In this document: piece after piece, positions 1 to 8,996 of the stretch
Layout: each line of letters begins with the position of its first letter
Numbering within the stretch: the stretch's first letter is position 1
Assembly (NCBI RefSeq): GCF_009796805.1
Contig: NZ_CP047029.1
Location: forward strand, 3,796,001 to 3,860,000
Source of the DNA: Algibacter sp. L1A34
GTDB lineage: Bacteria; Bacteroidota; Bacteroidia; Flavobacteriales; Flavobacteriaceae
Length of the DNA stretch: 64,000 nt
Reading direction: 5' to 3'
Translations under genes and position numbers: made by a program
The notes under the pieces: model-generated
What the model was told of the DNA's origin: nothing
Databases searched by the model: none
Seen by the model: the letters and a program-made list of their open reading frames with translations, nothing else

Positions 1-887
1 TCCGCAGTTAACACATCATTTAATTCCAATGTGTAAATAGAGATGGTTGCTGTTAAACCAGGTTTTAATTTTAAATCTTCATTATCAGCTTTAATAACAA
101 CGGTGTAAGTCACTACATTTGATGTCACTGTAGGGTCTAGACGTACTTGTGTTACAACACCTTTAAATGTTTCACCTATATAAGCATCTACTGTAAATTC
201 TACGCGTTGCCCATCTTTTACCTGACCTATATCGGCTTCATCTACATCTGCTTCTACTTGCATTTCTTTTAAATCTTGAGCAATTGTAAATAGCGTTGGT
301 GTACTGTAACTCGCGGCAACCGTTTGTCCTTCATCTATATCTCTAGATAGAATCACACCGTCTATTGGTGAGTAAATATTAGCATAACCTAAGTTGGTTT
401 TAGCCGATTGTAAATCCGATAAACGTTGTATAGCCGTACCTTTTGCTGTTTCGTAATTGTATTCCGCATCATCAAAATCCGATTTACTAATGACTTGATT
501 ATCATACAACGTTTTTTGTCTTTCATAAATAATTTTCATGTAATTTCTTTGGCTCACTGCATTATCATAAGCAGCTTGTGATTGCATGGTAGATGCTTTT
601 AAATTGGTTTTATCCAGTTCTGCAATAAGTTCACCTTCTTTCACCACACTGTTATAATCTACATATATTTTTTCTACCACTCCAGATACTTGTGTACCAA
701 CATCTACTTGTGTTATAGGTTCTATAGTTCCAGTTGCCGTTACCATTGTTGTTACATCTGCTTTTTTTGCTACAATGGTCTTCGTTTCAATAATAATGGC
801 ATCCTCGCCCTTTATAAAACTAAAAGCTGCAACTGCAAGTACAATGACCACTATACCTCCTATTATGAGTTTCTTTTTATTTTTCAT
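1..887 (-). CDS. Efflux RND/ABC-type periplasmic adaptor (HlyD/MacA family), partial
   Basis: The reading frame is open from an ATG at 887 leftwards to the window edge, so the C-terminus is missing. The protein starts with a lysine-rich MKNKKK stretch and one transmembrane anchor. It continues with a biotinyl-lipoyl-like half (TQVSGVVEKIYVD), a coiled-coil hairpin (around STMQSQAAYDNAVSQRN), the second lipoyl half (IYSPIDGVILSRDIDEGQ) and a beta-barrel part. This is the order seen in MacA/AcrA adaptors, which bridge an inner-membrane pump and a TolC channel. The TolC-like gene lies directly upstream on the same strand, about 100 bp away, which fits one transcription unit. The pump itself would lie beyond the left edge; MacA-like spacing suggests an ABC (MacB) partner, but this cannot be seen. 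Confidence 0.88.
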   Translation of the reverse strand, partial: MKNKKKLIIGGIVVIVLAVAAFSFIKGEDAIIIETKTIVAKKADVTTMVTATGTIEPITQVDVGTQVSGVVEKIYVDYNSVVKEGELIAELDKTNLKASTMQSQAAYDNAVSQRNYMKIIYERQKTLYDNQVISKSDFDDAEYNYETAKGTAIQRLSDLQSAKTNLGYANIYSPIDGVILSRDIDEGQTVAASYSTPTLFTIAQDLKEMQVEADVDEADIGQVKDGQRVEFTVDAYIGETFKGVVTQVRLDPTVTSNVVTYTVVIKADNEDLKLKPGLTATISIYTLELNDVLTA

Positions 888-987
888 GATGGTTATGTTT
901 ATTGTTTTTTAATTGAAACATGCTGTTCGCTATCACCTTTTCTTAGGTTGATTAACTTTTGGCTTGCTCGATATGATATAATGTTAA

Positions 988-2319
988 TTAAAGTTTAATA
1001 TCGTTTCCTTGATAAAATTGTAATAATTGGTGGTATAAAATATTTAAGTATTTGGCTTGTAAATAGTTTTGCTGTGCGTTGGTGAATGTGTTTTGACTAA
1101 TCACTAAATCTGTGGTACTTAAATCACCTAATTGATACTTTTTCAAGGCTAGTTTATAGCTTTGTTCAGAAGCATCCTTAGAGGCTTGCGCTGCTATAAT
1201 TTGCTCTTGTGCAGACATGGCGTTTTGGTAAGCTGTTTCTATTTTTTTATAAAGTAATTTTTCTGTAATTTGTTTTTGAATTTCAGCCTTTTCTATATTT
1301 AATGTTGCTGATTGTACTGCCGATTTTGTTTCATTTCTATTAAAAATAGGAATGCTTAACGATAAGCCTAACTTCTGATTAAAATTCACATCAAACTGAT
1401 CAGAAAAAGTACTATCATTTATACTTGTATAACCAGACCCCATACTTCCAGAAAGAGATAATGTTGGTAAATAACCACCCTTTGCAATGTCTAATTCCTT
1501 TTCGTTAGCAGCAACATTTAGCTTGCTTGCCTCTACTTCTGGTAAATAATTTAAAGCCTTATTATAAATGGATATTTTATCTAATTCAAGGTTTATTAAA
1601 TCCATGTTTTCATCAATAGTTTCAATTTCTAAAGTATCCATTGGCGTTAATTCCAACAACTGTTTTAAATCAATAATATATTGTTGGTAAGTATTTTTTG
1701 CTGTAATTACATTATATTGATTTGTAGCAGATTGACTTTGAGCTTCTGTATAATCACTTAAAGCTATGGTTCCGGCATCTAAACGTGCTTTTGCTCGTAA
1801 CACTTCCTTTTGCGAGGCAACTAAGTTATTCTCTGCAATAGCAATATCTTCCTTACTAAATAAGGTTTGTAAATAGTTTTCTAAAATGCTAATTACAATG
1901 CTATTCTTGGCTTCTTCTTGTAAAAAACTACTTTGTTCTAAAAGAATTTTACTTTGCTTGATTTGATTACTTATTTGATTACCTTGAAATAAAGTAAACG
2001 AACTGTTAATACCCACATTTGTACTATGTATTTGGTCTGTAACATAACTACTTGTAATAGGGTCTATCGTGTTTCCGTTAGAAAAACTTTGCGATGCACT
2101 ACCAAATAAGTTTGGTAATCGAGACGATTTAGTTTTACTGTAATTTACTTCGGCAAGATCCTTATCTAATGTTGCATCTTTTAAGGTAATATTGTTTTCT
2201 ATGGCATAACTAATACAATCTTGCAAAGACCACACTTTAGGTTTCTGTAAATCAAGTGTTTCTTGTCCTAACGAAATCTGTGCAAATAGAAAACTTGCGA
2301 GAATAATATATAATTTCAT
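988..2319 (-). CDS. TolC family outer-membrane efflux protein
   Basis: This 443-residue protein begins with a cleavable signal peptide (MKLYIILASFLFAQISLGQ). The two internally repeated TolC/OEP halves follow, rich in Asn, Gln and Ser, with the usual helical barrel segments such as LPNLFGSASQSFSNG and YLPTLSLSGSMGSG. Length and repeat structure match outer-membrane efflux proteins that form the exit duct of tripartite pumps. The next gene downstream on the same strand is the membrane-fusion protein, so the two likely form an export operon with a pump gene to the left. The substrate is not predictable from sequence. Confidence 0.9.
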   Translation of the reverse strand: MKLYIILASFLFAQISLGQETLDLQKPKVWSLQDCISYAIENNITLKDATLDKDLAEVNYSKTKSSRLPNLFGSASQSFSNGNTIDPITSSYVTDQIHSTNVGINSSFTLFQGNQISNQIKQSKILLEQSSFLQEEAKNSIVISILENYLQTLFSKEDIAIAENNLVASQKEVLRAKARLDAGTIALSDYTEAQSQSATNQYNVITAKNTYQQYIIDLKQLLELTPMDTLEIETIDENMDLINLELDKISIYNKALNYLPEVEASKLNVAANEKELDIAKGGYLPTLSLSGSMGSGYTSINDSTFSDQFDVNFNQKLGLSLSIPIFNRNETKSAVQSATLNIEKAEIQKQITEKLLYKKIETAYQNAMSAQEQIIAAQASKDASEQSYKLALKKYQLGDLSTTDLVISQNTFTNAQQNYLQAKYLNILYHQLLQFYQGNDIKL

Positions 2320-2691
2320 TTTAAGGTGTTTTTTGTTTTACACTACAAAAATGAAACTAAATACATCTACATAAAACAGTAATAGAAGTTTGGAGGAATT
2401 GACTATACGAAAAGCGTTGTTTTATCGATGAGAATTTTATTAATATTGAAAATAATTTAAATATTAATTCTACTTATTGAACTTTTAATAAATCTTCATT
2501 TCGTCCTGTTATTTAGCCTTTATTATGATAACGAACTAAGCGGTATTCATTAACTTTGTTTGCAGTTAATTTAACGAACAATTTATCGGTTTTATATTAA
2601 TTACTGAAACATTCTATATGTAACAAAGGTTACTGTTTTAAAGATTAAAATCGAATAATTTCGTCCGCAACAAATACAAATTATTGCTTTT
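2320..2691. other. Divergent intergenic region between the efflux operon and cydAB
   Basis: This 372-bp AT-rich region holds the promoters of two divergent units. Near the cydA side there is a perfect short palindrome at 2620-2633 and a near-consensus -7 element (TAATTTCG, 2656-2663), described separately. An imperfect inverted pair TTGTTTG/CGAACAA lies around 2558-2583. No open reading frame of note was seen. Confidence 0.5.
2620..2633. promoter_or_regulatory. Candidate operator GTAAC-N4-GTTAC upstream of cydA
   Basis: The sequence GTAACAAAGGTTAC is a perfect 5+5 bp inverted repeat with a 4-bp spacer, the layout of Crp/Fnr-type sites. It ends 22 bp before a candidate -7 element TAATTTCG (2656-2663; consensus TAnnTTTG) and 58 bp before the cydA start. 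Control of cytochrome bd by a redox or oxygen regulator is common; assignment to this site is inference. Confidence 0.4.
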
Positions 2692-4023
2692 ATGGAAGAC
2701 ATGCTTTTTTATGATAGAATGCAGTTCGCTTTTACCATTACATTTCACTATTTATTTCCGCAATTAACCATGGGATTATCTTTGTTGATAGTCTATTTTA
2801 AAGGAAAATTTCTATACTCTAAAGTTGAAAAATATAATGATGCCGCTAAATTTTGGATGAAAATTTTTGCTCTTAATTTTGCTATGGGTGTTGTTACCGG
2901 AATCCCGATGGAGTTTCAATTTGGAACCAATTGGGCTAAGTTTTCAGAACTCACAGGAGGTATTATAGGTCAAACTTTAGCAATGGAAGGTATGTTCTCT
3001 TTCTTTTTAGAATCCTCTTTTTTAGGGCTTTTTATCTTCGGTGAAAAACTTCTAGGACATAAACTCCATTTTGTCACCGGTTTTTTAGTATTCTTAGGTT
3101 CTTGGGCTAGTGGTTATTTAATTATTGCCACACATTCATGGATGCAACATCCTGTAGGCTACGAAATTCTAGAAAATGGACGGTTTGTACTTAATAATTT
3201 TGGAGCTTTATTTTCTAACCCTTGGCTATTACCGTCATATTTCCATAATCAATTAGCTTCCGTAATTACAGCATCCTTTGTTGTGGCAGCTATTGGCGCT
3301 TTTTATATTCTGAATAATAAGCATAGCGAATTCGGAAAGCTCTTTGTAAAAACGGGTGTAATGTTCGGTTTATTTTCTAGTATATTAGTAGCTTTTCCAA
3401 CAGGAGATTTAGTTGCTAAAAACGTTGTAAAACACCAACCAGTAACCTTTGCTGCTATGGAAGGTATTTTTGAAACTGAAGACGGTGGATCGGAAATTGT
3501 TCTTATAGGGCAACCTAATATGCTTGAACAAAAACTAGATAATAAAATTGCTGTACCCAACATTTTAAGTTTCCTAACCTATCAAGATTGGAACGCTCAA
3601 ATAAAGGGTTTAAACGAATTTGATAAAAGTATGCATCCAACAAATGTACCGGGCTTATACTACGCCTATCATATTATGGTTGGTTTAGGCACTATATTTA
3701 TTGGTTTAATGTTACTAGCAGCCGTTCAGCTTTTTAGAAAAAAATTATACACAACTAAATGGATTTTATGGTCGCTTTTATTCATGCTTCCTTTTCCATA
3801 CATTGCTAATACTACAGGTTGGTATACTGCCGAATTAGGCCGTCAGCCTTGGTTAGTTTACAACTTAATGCGCACTGCAGATGGCGCTTCACCAACAGTA
3901 TCTGCAGGTAACACTTTATTTACTTTACTCGGTTTTATTGGTTTGTATTTACTTTTAGGCTTGCTATTTTTAATGCTTGCGGGAAAAATAATTAATAAAG
4001 GACCACAACTTAACACACACTAA
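2692..4023 (+). CDS. cydA: Cytochrome bd ubiquinol/menaquinol oxidase subunit I
   Basis: Subunit I of the high-affinity terminal oxidase, which oxidises quinol and reduces oxygen in the cytoplasmic membrane. The 443-residue protein has the expected multi-helix profile. His19, in the segment FAFTITFHYLF, is the conserved heme b595 ligand position. The conserved glutamates of helix 3 are in GQTLAMEGMFSFFLESSFLG, and a further conserved His is at residue 185 (SYFHNQLAS). Length is on the short side of the family, consistent with a short Q-loop. cydB follows after 2 bp, so the two are co-transcribed. No cydX- or cydDC-type gene is adjacent. Confidence 0.96.
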   Translation: MEDMLFYDRMQFAFTITFHYLFPQLTMGLSLLIVYFKGKFLYSKVEKYNDAAKFWMKIFALNFAMGVVTGIPMEFQFGTNWAKFSELTGGIIGQTLAMEGMFSFFLESSFLGLFIFGEKLLGHKLHFVTGFLVFLGSWASGYLIIATHSWMQHPVGYEILENGRFVLNNFGALFSNPWLLPSYFHNQLASVITASFVVAAIGAFYILNNKHSEFGKLFVKTGVMFGLFSSILVAFPTGDLVAKNVVKHQPVTFAAMEGIFETEDGGSEIVLIGQPNMLEQKLDNKIAVPNILSFLTYQDWNAQIKGLNEFDKSMHPTNVPGLYYAYHIMVGLGTIFIGLMLLAAVQLFRKKLYTTKWILWSLLFMLPFPYIANTTGWYTAELGRQPWLVYNLMRTADGASPTVSAGNTLFTLLGFIGLYLLLGLLFLMLAGKIINKGPQLNTH

Positions 4024-4025
4024 TT

Positions 4026-5102
4026 ATGGAATTATTTTGGTATATCGTTTTAATGACCATGTTGGCTATTTATGTTATTTTAGATGGTTACGATTTTGGT
4101 GCAGGCATCATTCATTTGTTTTTTGCAAAAACTGAAAAAGATAAAAAAGCAATCACTAACGCTATCGGTCCATTTTGGGATGCTAACGAGGTTTGGCTTA
4201 TTGCTTCTGGAGGTGTTTTATTTTTTGCATTCCCTACCTTATATGCATCATCTTTTAGTGGGTTTTACTTACCGTTAATGATGATTTTGTGGCTTTTAAT
4301 TTTTAGAGCTATTGGTTTAGAATTACGCGGACAGGTACACAACCGCATGTGGGAAGCCATTTGGGATAAAGCCTTTGGTATTTCAAGTTTACTTTTGGCA
4401 CTTTTCTTTGGTGTTGCCTTAGGTAATGTAGTTCGTGGTGTAAACTTAGGAAATGTTGTAGATGGAGTTTCCACGCACGAAGCACATTTTTTCTTTTTAC
4501 CACTTTGGAATCCAACGCTTAGCCCACACGCCGAGGAATTAGGTATCATAGATTGGTTTACACTCTTGCTAGGTATTATTGGTGTCGTTTCTTTAGCTAT
4601 TCATGGTGCAAACTGGATTATTTTCAAAACCAATTCAGACTTAAATAAAAAATTGAGAAAAGTAATTTTCAATCTTAATATCGTCCTTCTAGTTTTAGTA
4701 ATAGTTTCTATTTCAATTTGGCATCTTATTGAACCTAAACCTTTTCATAATTTCTTTGAACATCCTTGGTTATGGATATTCCCAATAATAACCTTAACAG
4801 GTTTGTTCGGTTTATTCCGAATAAAATCATTCAAAAAAGATGGGTATGGGTTTATATTTTCATCGTTATTTTTATTCGGAGGGTTAACAACAACAGTATC
4901 TTCTATTTTCCCAAAAGTATTGCCTTCAACAAATAGTATAAATCCAGATTTAACACTTTACAATGTTGCTGCACATGAATATGGATTAACCGTTGGAGTA
5001 TACTGGTTTGCTATTGCTGCTGCCCTAGTTGCTGTTTATATGTTTATTCAATACAAAGTTTTTAACGGAAAAATGGATGATGTAGGTTACGGCGAACATT
5101 AA
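4026..5102 (+). CDS. cydB: Cytochrome bd oxidase subunit II
   Basis: The 358-residue, highly hydrophobic partner of CydA. The N-terminus has the family signature DGYDFGAGI, and the motif GPFWDANEVWLI lies near residues 47-60. The protein needs CydA to form the heterodimeric bd oxidase. It is translationally close to cydA (2-bp gap) on the plus strand. A small inverted repeat about 150 bp downstream (5254-5275) may end the transcript. Assignment is secure from family motifs and gene order. Confidence 0.96.
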   Translation: MELFWYIVLMTMLAIYVILDGYDFGAGIIHLFFAKTEKDKKAITNAIGPFWDANEVWLIASGGVLFFAFPTLYASSFSGFYLPLMMILWLLIFRAIGLELRGQVHNRMWEAIWDKAFGISSLLLALFFGVALGNVVRGVNLGNVVDGVSTHEAHFFFLPLWNPTLSPHAEELGIIDWFTLLLGIIGVVSLAIHGANWIIFKTNSDLNKKLRKVIFNLNIVLLVLVIVSISIWHLIEPKPFHNFFEHPWLWIFPIITLTGLFGLFRIKSFKKDGYGFIFSSLFLFGGLTTTVSSIFPKVLPSTNSINPDLTLYNVAAHEYGLTVGVYWFAIAAALVAVYMFIQYKVFNGKMDDVGYGEH

Positions 5103-5122
5103 AATTATATCCTTTTTTCAAA

Positions 5123-5241
5123 CATTTATTTCCTAAATACATCCATTAGCTTATTTTCGTGCGATGTGGATGTATTTAGGTCTTTTAGCCGTGTTTTTAT
5201 ATGTTTCTTTATTGGAAAAGGAAATGAAGTCCTGTTTTTAA
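5123..5241 (+). pseudogene. Decayed duplicate of the 5' end of the EamA transporter gene at 7580
   Basis: The sequence from CATTTATTTCCTAAA (5123) through ATGTGGATGTATTTAGG (5164) and on to the stop at 5241 matches the leader and first codons of the EamA gene (7539-7680). The leader, start codon and first nine residues (MWMYLGLLA) are almost identical. The match then continues with internal deletions to the AATGAAGTC block. The remaining frame is only 25 codons (5164-5241), so it is a remnant rather than a working gene. It lies 2,416 bp upstream of the intact copy in the same orientation. Confidence 0.8.
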
Positions 5242-5253
5242 AAAATTAACTCT

Positions 5254-5278
5254 AACAAAGTCACTTTGCTTTGTTTTA
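5254..5278 (+). terminator. Possible terminator hairpin
   Basis: AACAAAG and CTTTGTT form a 7-bp inverted repeat with an 8-nt loop, followed by TTAAT. It lies 150 bp after cydB and may end that transcript. The stem is short and AT-rich, so the call is weak. Confidence 0.35.
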
Positions 5279-5342
5279 ATACCATTAAAGCGTCTTTATT
5301 TACTTAGAAAATTTGCTTCTGTTTAGCAATATCATTTTGAAT

Positions 5343-5669
5343 TCAACGACCTAGAAGGCATTCTCCAAAATGAGGACAAATTTGAGGTAAGATTAGCCAA
5401 ACATGAATAAAAAATAGAATAATGAAAAAACCTCCTATCATTAGTGCATGACTTATATAAACTTCATCTCCTGAAGGTTTTATAATTGGCCACATTAATC
5501 CAAAAACTCCGGTTACAAAGAAAAAAAAAGGAACTCCAGAGAAAAAAACGAGAAATCGCATACTAAATTCACCTTGAAGTATGCCATAAAAAATGACACC
5601 AATAATTACTGATAATATTAATAAAATCCAATATATTATTTTACTTCTACTGTTTTTAATGCTAGACAT
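5343..5669 (-). CDS. Small hypothetical integral membrane protein
   Basis: A 108-residue protein with a basic N-terminus (MSSIKNSRSKIIYW) and three predicted membrane segments, at about residues 12-30, 38-62 and 72-92. It has a short C-terminal tail containing two cysteines (PQICPHFGEC). I do not recognise the family. It sits alone on the minus strand, between the remnant of the EamA gene and the alkaline phosphatase, within the segment bounded by the duplicated EamA 5' ends. Confidence 0.6.
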   Translation of the reverse strand: MSSIKNSRSKIIYWILLILSVIIGVIFYGILQGEFSMRFLVFFSGVPFFFFVTGVFGLMWPIIKPSGDEVYISHALMIGGFFIILFFIHVWLILPQICPHFGECLLGR

Positions 5670-5814
5670 AATATTTGCTTTTGAATTATCTAAAATTACA
5701 ACCTATATGTCTCATAACAAATGATATATATCATTACGGAAACAAGAAAAAGAGTAATTTAATTTAAGACAATTCTATAAGGATATAGAACAACAATAAA
5801 ATGTAAGCTATAGA

Positions 5815-7230
5815 TTAGTAGCTGTTTTCAATTTCAGCAGCTTCTAGCATTAAATAATGCAAGTCGGTGTTTTTTATAAATGGTTTTAATAAATCACTTC
5901 CAGGACCAAACATGGCAAGTTCAACATAATCAGCAGAATGATTCATACTAATCCATCCAACAGAGTTGTGTTGTTTTTGAATTTGAGCTAATTCATTAAA
6001 AGGTAAATGTTTGTAATTATATAGACCATCTACCGATTTAATAGAAGTATAGTAGCTCAAAAGTAATTTAGCCTCTTTATCTGTTACTGCAATATTATTG
6101 GCGTATTCAATACGCTCTTTAACTTGAGATGTACTGGACTCCTTTCCAAAACCATTTAAAATCCAATCATTAGTGTGTTTGTATTGCTGAATGCTGTCAA
6201 ATTGTTTATTGGCATCTTTACCATAAATAACGCCTGGGTTTGAATTTCCATGATCTGTAGTAATTATAACTAGTGTGTTTTCATCCTTTTCAGCAAAATC
6301 CATGGCTACTTTTACAGCTTCATCATGAGCTGTTTGATCGTATATTAAACCAGCAATATCATTACCATGAGCTGCCCAATCTACTTTACCTGCTTCTACT
6401 TGTAACACAAAACCTGCATCATTATTTTTCATGCGGTCGATTGCTTTTTGTGTCATTTCACCTAAAGTTGGAATTTTTTGAGTGAGTTCTTTACTATTAT
6501 TTCTATCCACAGTATAAGGTAACCCATCATTATTAAAAACTCCTAAAATAGGTTTCTCATTGTTTGTTGCTAGCATTTCATCTCTAGATTTAACCACTCG
6601 ATAGCCTTCTTCTTCAAATTTTTGGTACATATCTACCTTGTCTTTTCTATAATCGGCAGAAAAGTAATTATTTCCTCCACCCATCATCACATCAAATTTT
6701 AGCTGTAAGTATTTTTCAGCAATACCTTCTTGGTCATTTCTACTTTTACTATTTACACAAAAACCTGCAGGGGTTGCATGCGTTATTGGTACAGTAGTTA
6801 CACAACCTGCCATTTTACCAGCCTTTTTAAATTTTTGCCAAATAGGAAGATATGTTTCACCTTTGGTTCCAATATTTAAGCCGCCATTATTTATTCTAAA
6901 ACCACTTCCCCAAGAGGAACTTGCAGCAGCAGAATCTGTAACAATAGAACTTGCCGAAGCCATATCCATTAAGGCTCTACTTACCTTGTTATCTTTATAT
7001 AATTGAAGCCAATTACTTCCTTTGCCTGTTTTTCTGGAAAGGTATAAATCGGCCATGTTTAGAGTTCCGTTACTCATACCATCACTTACTAAAATAATGA
7101 TGTTTTTGGCTTTTTTATTTTTATTGATTATATCAAGGTCTAAGTTCGTTGCACTTAAATCAAAAGGATTTAATAATGATGCACCAAGTGCAAAAAGAGA
7201 TCCGTTTTTAAAAAATTTTCTTCTATTCAT
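5815..7230 (-). CDS. Alkaline phosphatase with Tat signal
   Basis: A 471-residue PhoA-superfamily alkaline phosphatase. The N-terminus MNRRKFFKNGSLFALGASLL is a twin-arginine signal, so it is exported folded. Metal and catalytic motifs are present: the N-terminal metal site VSDGMSNG, the nucleophile serine in the segment IVTDSAAASSSWG, and the late metal motif ITTDHGNSN followed by a conserved His. These enzymes release phosphate from monoesters using zinc and magnesium. It is a single-gene unit with no Pho-regulator gene nearby. Confidence 0.92.
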   Translation of the reverse strand: MNRRKFFKNGSLFALGASLLNPFDLSATNLDLDIINKNKKAKNIIILVSDGMSNGTLNMADLYLSRKTGKGSNWLQLYKDNKVSRALMDMASASSIVTDSAAASSSWGSGFRINNGGLNIGTKGETYLPIWQKFKKAGKMAGCVTTVPITHATPAGFCVNSKSRNDQEGIAEKYLQLKFDVMMGGGNNYFSADYRKDKVDMYQKFEEEGYRVVKSRDEMLATNNEKPILGVFNNDGLPYTVDRNNSKELTQKIPTLGEMTQKAIDRMKNNDAGFVLQVEAGKVDWAAHGNDIAGLIYDQTAHDEAVKVAMDFAEKDENTLVIITTDHGNSNPGVIYGKDANKQFDSIQQYKHTNDWILNGFGKESSTSQVKERIEYANNIAVTDKEAKLLLSYYTSIKSVDGLYNYKHLPFNELAQIQKQHNSVGWISMNHSADYVELAMFGPGSDLLKPFIKNTDLHYLMLEAAEIENSY

Positions 7231-7579
7231 AATTTATTATTTCACATAAAAAAACATACTCAAATATACCGTTTTTAGAATTATTTTATAAATTATAAAG
7301 GCATAATATTTCTACCAGGTATTGATGGGTGTTTTTTACAAATCCAACAGATAATAGACACAGTTAGTTTTGGGTTTAGAAGTATCCAACAGGGAATAAT
7401 TATTTATACTCGTAGTAGATAAACTTTATATAAAGAGATAGATAGAGGCTATACTACCACATATATTCGTCTATTAATTTAAAAACTTAGCATTAAGATC
7501 TCGTACAGCAAACATTAAATTTATATCATTTTTTTGTGCATTTATTTCCTAAAATGATGCATTAGCTTATTTTCGCGCG
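7231..7579. other. Intergenic region before the EamA transporter
   Basis: This 349-bp divergent AT-rich gap carries the leader of the EamA gene from 7539 onwards, the part that is duplicated at 5123. A possible -7 element TATTTTCG lies just before the start codon. No other structure could be supported. Confidence 0.4.
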
Positions 7580-8479
7580 ATGTGGATGTATTTAGGGCTT
7601 TTAGCCGCGTTATTTTTAGGGTTACATAACTTATGTAAAAAACATGCCGTACAAGGCAATGAAGTCTTTCCTGTGCTTTTAGGCACGGTAAGCTCTGGAT
7701 TTATATTTGTTTTACCTTTTTACTTAATTTCGGTATATAATCCAGAATATGCCAAGGAAATTGGTTTTCTTATCACGAAAATCTCATGGACTATTCATGG
7801 TTTTATTTTTATAAAATCGGCTATCATGGCATGTTCTTGGGTACTAGCTTATCAGGCCTTAAAGCATTTACCTATTACTATTGTAACACCAATTAGATCG
7901 GCAGGACCATTCTTTACTTTTATTGGCGCGATTCTTATTTATCAAGAACGCCCAAACGCTTTGCAATGGGTTGGTTTTTTTCTTATTATATTTTCAGTGT
8001 TATTATATTCAAAAATAGGAAAGAAAGAAGGTATTAACTTTAGAAGCAATAAATGGATTTTCGCTATAATCGCTGCCACATTTCTAGGCGCTTCTAGTGG
8101 CTTGTACGACAAATTCTTGATCCAGAGTTTACATCTAAATCCGCAAACCTTAATCTTTTGGTTTTGCTTTTATGTCATTCTTATTTTACTTGTTATTTTA
8201 TCTATTACATGGTTTCCTTATGCCGAAAAACGAAGAGCCTTTAAATTTCGTTGGTCTATTCCTGCAGTTGGAATTTTACTCCAAGCCGCAGATTATTTCT
8301 ACTTTAAAGCGCTTCAAGATCCCGATGCATTAATTATGTTACTTTCTGCTATAAAAAGAAGTCAGATTTTAATAGCTGTGGTTGTGGGCGGACTTATATT
8401 TAAGGAGCAAAACAAACGAAAAAAACTGGTTCCACTTGCTGGTATTCTATTAGGTGTGTTTTTTATTTTATACTCTTAA
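7580..8479 (+). CDS. EamA family (DMT superfamily) transporter
   Basis: A 299-residue membrane protein made of two EamA repeats, about ten predicted helices in total. It has the typical short-loop architecture and the helix-end motif PLAGILLGV at the C-terminus. Family members move metabolites such as amino acids or nucleotides out of or into the cell; the substrate here is unknown. The start at 7580 (MWMYLGLLAALFLG) is supported by conservation of leader and start in the decayed duplicate at 5123-5241. It is a single-gene unit on the plus strand. Confidence 0.88.
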   Translation: MWMYLGLLAALFLGLHNLCKKHAVQGNEVFPVLLGTVSSGFIFVLPFYLISVYNPEYAKEIGFLITKISWTIHGFIFIKSAIMACSWVLAYQALKHLPITIVTPIRSAGPFFTFIGAILIYQERPNALQWVGFFLIIFSVLLYSKIGKKEGINFRSNKWIFAIIAATFLGASSGLYDKFLIQSLHLNPQTLIFWFCFYVILILLVILSITWFPYAEKRRAFKFRWSIPAVGILLQAADYFYFKALQDPDALIMLLSAIKRSQILIAVVVGGLIFKEQNKRKKLVPLAGILLGVFFILYS

Positions 8480-8580
8480 ACCCTTGTTTTTTATTGAGTT
8501 CTCGTAGCTCTATTGTTAACATAACACCTTCTCTATTCCTTGATTGTTTAGTTGAATAATAAATATTTGTTAAAAAAAAG

Positions 8581-8594
8581 AATGAACGTTCATT
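8581..8594. promoter_or_regulatory. TetR-type operator, perfect 14-bp palindrome
   Basis: AATGAACGTTCATT is an exact palindrome, extended imperfectly on both sides by A and T runs. It lies 7 bp upstream of the candidate -7 element TATATTTG (8602-8609), so a bound repressor would cover the -33 region. The operon downstream encodes its own TetR regulator (8996-9580). Palindromes of this length and the core GAACGTTC are typical for TetR family sites; autoregulation is inferred. Confidence 0.75.
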
Positions 8595-8601
8595 TTTTAT
8601 A

Positions 8602-8609
8602 TATATTTG
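8602..8609 (+). promoter_or_regulatory. Candidate -7 promoter element of the TetR operon
   Basis: TATATTTG matches the Bacteroidota -7 consensus TAnnTTTG, 18 bp before the ATG at 8628. No good TTG was found at the usual -33 spacing. The transcript leader would be very short. Confidence 0.55.
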
Positions 8610-8627
8610 TACTCTCAAAACGAATAA

Positions 8628-8996
8628 ATGAAACATTTTTGGAATATTTTACGAATACTACTAGCCATATTTATGATATATGCAGGAGCTCAACATTTTA
8701 TAAAAGCAGATTTTTTTAATCCTTTTGTTCCCGACTTTATGGTATATAAAACCTTTATTATTTATGCATCAGGATTTGTAGAAGTTATTCTTGGTATGCT
8801 GTTACTTATACCAAAATATAAATATACAGCTGCCACCGGAATATTAGTTTTAATGGTATGCTTTCTGCCCATACATATATGGGATGTGTTTTCTAATACG
8901 CCAGCAATTGGAAGTCACAAAGCAGCATTAATACGATTACCAATACAGTTTATCTTAATAGCACTGGCATATAAATTTTCAAAAATTAAGAACTAA
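8628..8996 (+). CDS. DoxX-like small membrane protein
   Basis: A 122-residue protein with four membrane helices. It has DoxX-type features, such as the early motif IYAGAQHFIKADFF and GFVEVILGMLLLIPKY in the second helix pair. DoxX-like proteins are linked to oxidative-stress and thiol-related functions, but their exact role is not settled. It is the first gene of the TetR-controlled operon. Its stop codon overlaps the next ATG by one base (TAATG), indicating translational coupling. Confidence 0.75.
   Translation: MKHFWNILRILLAIFMIYAGAQHFIKADFFNPFVPDFMVYKTFIIYASGFVEVILGMLLLIPKYKYTAATGILVLMVCFLPIHIWDVFSNTPAIGSHKAALIRLPIQFILIALAYKFSKIKN

Noticed and set aside
690-998. Plus-strand open frame of 102 codons
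   Set aside because: It lies antisense within the membrane-fusion gene, its composition is unlike a protein (Cys/Tyr-rich), and it has no family features.
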